Below, one piece after another: positions 61,901 through 64,000 of a stretch of 64,000 nucleotides of DNA. Location: NCBI GenBank assembly GCA_009792885.1, contig WMCF01000012.1, positions 12,857,641-12,921,640 of the forward strand, read 5' to 3'. The notes under the pieces were generated by a model. That model searched no databases. It saw only the letters and a list, made by a program, of their open reading frames with translations, and was not told where the DNA came from. Position 1 is the first letter of the stretch. Every line of letters begins with the position of its first letter. Source of the DNA: Eremophila alpestris peregrina (lineage: Eukaryota; Chordata; Aves; Passeriformes; Alaudidae). A program made the position numbers and the translations under genes.

Positions 61901-63744
61901 AGGACAAAACTGTTTCAGCACTAGAACAGGGATAGAGTGGGAGGCAAGCATGGAATTAGGAAAATCTTCACAACTAAAAGAAAAATGACATTTTAACCAT
62001 GCATGAACTTCAAGAAATCTTACAACAGTCACAAGTATGACAAGTAACAATAGGACAGCAACTCTGTGATATTATTAAGGTCAGTTTTAATTATGGAATT
62101 AAAAGAAGGAGAAACTTTTACTCCAAAATAATAGTAGTAATAATAATTAATAATAAAAAGAAATAATAAACAATAAAGTAAATAATAATAGTAAATAATA
62201 ATAAAGCTTAAAAATAGCTGTTTTCTGCCTCATGGTGTCTTCAAGTCATTGCCTGGATATAACAGCTGAAAGGGTGCTGCCATCTTTCCTGCCATACCCT
62301 CAGGAAAAAAAATTGTGAGGGTTCTGGCTTTGCCTGACAGAACACCTTCACACTTTCACTACCCAACTAAATTGGCTTCACATGTTGGCACAGAGCACCA
62401 CTCCTCAGATTTACACAGTGTGAGCTGACTGAGAACCATACACACAACAAGCAGTGCTTCTCAGAGCTTCAAAGTTCAGTAAAATCAAAGCCAGGGGTTT
62501 TTTTGCAAGGGCTCCCATTGACCTTTCCACAGAGGCTGGTTCCAGGCCTAATGTTCATGATAGAAAAAAAGTAGTTTATTCTGTATACATAATCTTTCTC
62601 CCCTAATGTGTGTGCTTTCTGGAAAAAAACTGGCCAGGAAGCAAAGGCATCAGACACACTTTTCAGGCAAAGAAAAATGTTTCACCAAAGCAGTGAATGA
62701 AACAGGAGCAAGAAGCAGAAAATACTGCAGAATCTTAGCTGTGGAAGTAATGAGTGCCTACATAATCGCACATGTCACAAAATTGTTGTCTTCAGATGAT
62801 GCTCTGTTAAAAGAGAATAGGAAAGGAAGGCATTGATGGAGGGAAGAATGAGTTGCCTTCACTGTGCTCTCAGTCCTTTAATGGTCAGTGTCCAACAGCC
62901 AGTAGCTGTTGTCATCAAAACACAGGTCAGAAACTTAGATTTAGCAGAATCTTTGTTCTACATTTCATAGAAGACATACCTTGCTATAAAAACGGCAATT
63001 CTTCAGATGTGAGTTCACTACCCCTAGCATGGGATAGTATAAAACTTCCAAGCCAGTGTAATATTTAACTTTCGTTCTAGAAAACAAAGGCAAAAATTAC
63101 TTTTAATAAGACTTACTTCTGCATTATGTTCCCCAAAAGGCAAGAATTTGCATAGCTTTAGTGCTGGATTCAGCCCTCAACCTTCAGTAATAGGAAGTTA
63201 GCCAACTACACCATGGAGCAAAGCAAATTACTTTCACAAGGCTTGTAACATGTCATTCATTAGGATGACGCTCTTGGCGCCCAGTGTGGTGTCCGCTTGC
63301 TCTGCTGTAGAGCCTGAGGGACTATGAAAGATGCCAAACCACTAAAAGAGCTGAGCACTAGAAGCCACTGTGGTCACAGGGCTAATGCCAGCACCAGAGG
63401 CATGTACCAACCATACTGCAGATGTGAACTCTGGCTATGTAACTCAGCATGCAGGCCTTTCAGATTAAATGAGCTGAAAAATTACAAAAGTTTCATCCTC
63501 TAGCTCTTATGTGTATGCCTAAGTAGGCCTATAATTCACTGTTGCTCAATATAGTTTTTTAATTTTCCTTCATATTCATTTCTCCTCTCAATCTTCCTTT
63601 AAGGAGGCTGATTTTTTAATGTTTAATGTAAATTCCAAAACTGTTGTGTTAGAAATAATCTCCCATTTATATGAAAGAATATTGTTAAACACTGAAAGCT
63701 GAAAATATATAGATATGGCCAGCAATGCTTTAACTTAGTTAATA
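58971..63744. other. Unique DNA, no gene seen; possible conserved noncoding part
   Basis: No supported gene; frames are under 95 codons. The stretch 61260-61720 is non-repetitive and contains several TAAT/ATTA cores (ATTACAATGG, GATTAGTGATC, CAATTAATCC). It looks like candidate conserved noncoding sequence, judged by eye only. An AAT-rich simple repeat lies at 62125-62205. Confidence 0.5.
62125..62205. repeat. AAT/TAG-rich simple repeat
   Basis: Interrupted AATAAT and AGTAAT units over about 80 bases. It resembles the AAT stretch inside the local LTR family, but the flanks do not match that family. Confidence 0.85.
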
Positions 63745-64000
63745 TTGTTTAACTTCATGTGCCAATCAACTACTCTGCAGGCCCTTTCTCACTCACCCCC
63801 TGCCCCTATCTGGTGAGGAGGAGAATCACAAAAGTAAACCTTGTGGGTTGAGATAAGAACAATTTAATAGCTGGGAAAAAAAAAAAAACAAACCCAATAA
63901 TAATAATAATAATAGTTGTACTTATGTGGAGAGAGAGTAATGGAACCCAAGAAGAATAAGTGATGTGTAATAAAATTACTCATCACCTGCTGGTTGCTGC
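63745..64000 (-). mobile_element. ERVL-type LTR, cut by the window edge
   Basis: It starts near TTGTTTAACTTCATG and follows the antisense 3' half of the family: 'tttctcactcacccc', 'gaggaggagaatcac', 'gtgggttgagataagaacaatttaata', an (AAT)n run at 63896-63914, 'ggaacccaagaagaataagtgatg' and 'attactcatcacctgctgg'. The rest lies beyond 64000. Confidence 0.88.
63896..63914. repeat. (AAT)n microsatellite inside LTR
   Basis: About six AAT units within the LTR. The same position is AAT/ATT-rich in the other copies in this window, so it is inherited from the LTR. Confidence 0.85.

Noticed and set aside
1..64000. CRISPR array, operon or prokaryotic or phage content.
   Set aside because: No regularly spaced direct repeats, and the repeats present are vertebrate retroelements.

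Overview
The window reads as AT-rich, gene-poor DNA from a bird, probably a passerine or another neoavian. The call rests on the repeats: CR1 LINE fragments, whose 3' ends carry the short ATTCTGTG-type repeats of avian CR1, and several copies of endogenous-retrovirus LTRs of the ERVL type that begin near TGTCCTGGTTTCAGC and end near ACCATGACA. I found no protein-coding gene, exon, rRNA, tRNA or CRISPR array that I can support. Open frames are short, lack recognisable domains, and usually have equally long frames on the opposite strand. The region behaves like an intergenic desert or a very large intron.

Layout: 1-8681 unique AT-rich DNA. 8682-10200 is a minus-strand CR1 split by a complete solo LTR (8951-9571, 6-bp target duplication TAAAGC). 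10201-29814 is mostly unique, with a MIR-like relic near 23300 and an old CR1-like relic near 24577. 29815-30145 is an A/C-rich simple repeat plus an LTR fragment. 36568-37459 is a minus-strand ERVL-type LTR carrying a plus-strand 264-bp LTR inside it (36881-37144, 4-bp duplication GACA). A short CR1 scrap lies at 43138-43240. 47494-48544 is a plus-strand ERVL-type LTR (5-bp duplication CCCAT) split by another minus-strand LTR. 50005-50910 is a plus-strand CR1 3' end with a residual reading frame. 51254-51445 is an LTR fragment. 57886-58970 is a minus-strand LTR directly abutting a plus-strand CR1 reverse-transcriptase fragment. The window ends inside another LTR of the same family (63745-64000).

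Nothing here forms a pathway or operon. What can be read is an insertion history: an old CR1 and MIR layer, a later ERVL-type LTR layer, and younger LTRs nested within both. I did not find a previously undescribed system. The most useful leads are the three nested insertions with readable target-site duplications of 6, 5 and 4 bp, an 84-bp direct duplication inside one LTR, a perfect palindrome with duplicated flanks at about 57.4-57.6 kb, and candidate conserved noncoding sequence around 61.3-61.7 kb.
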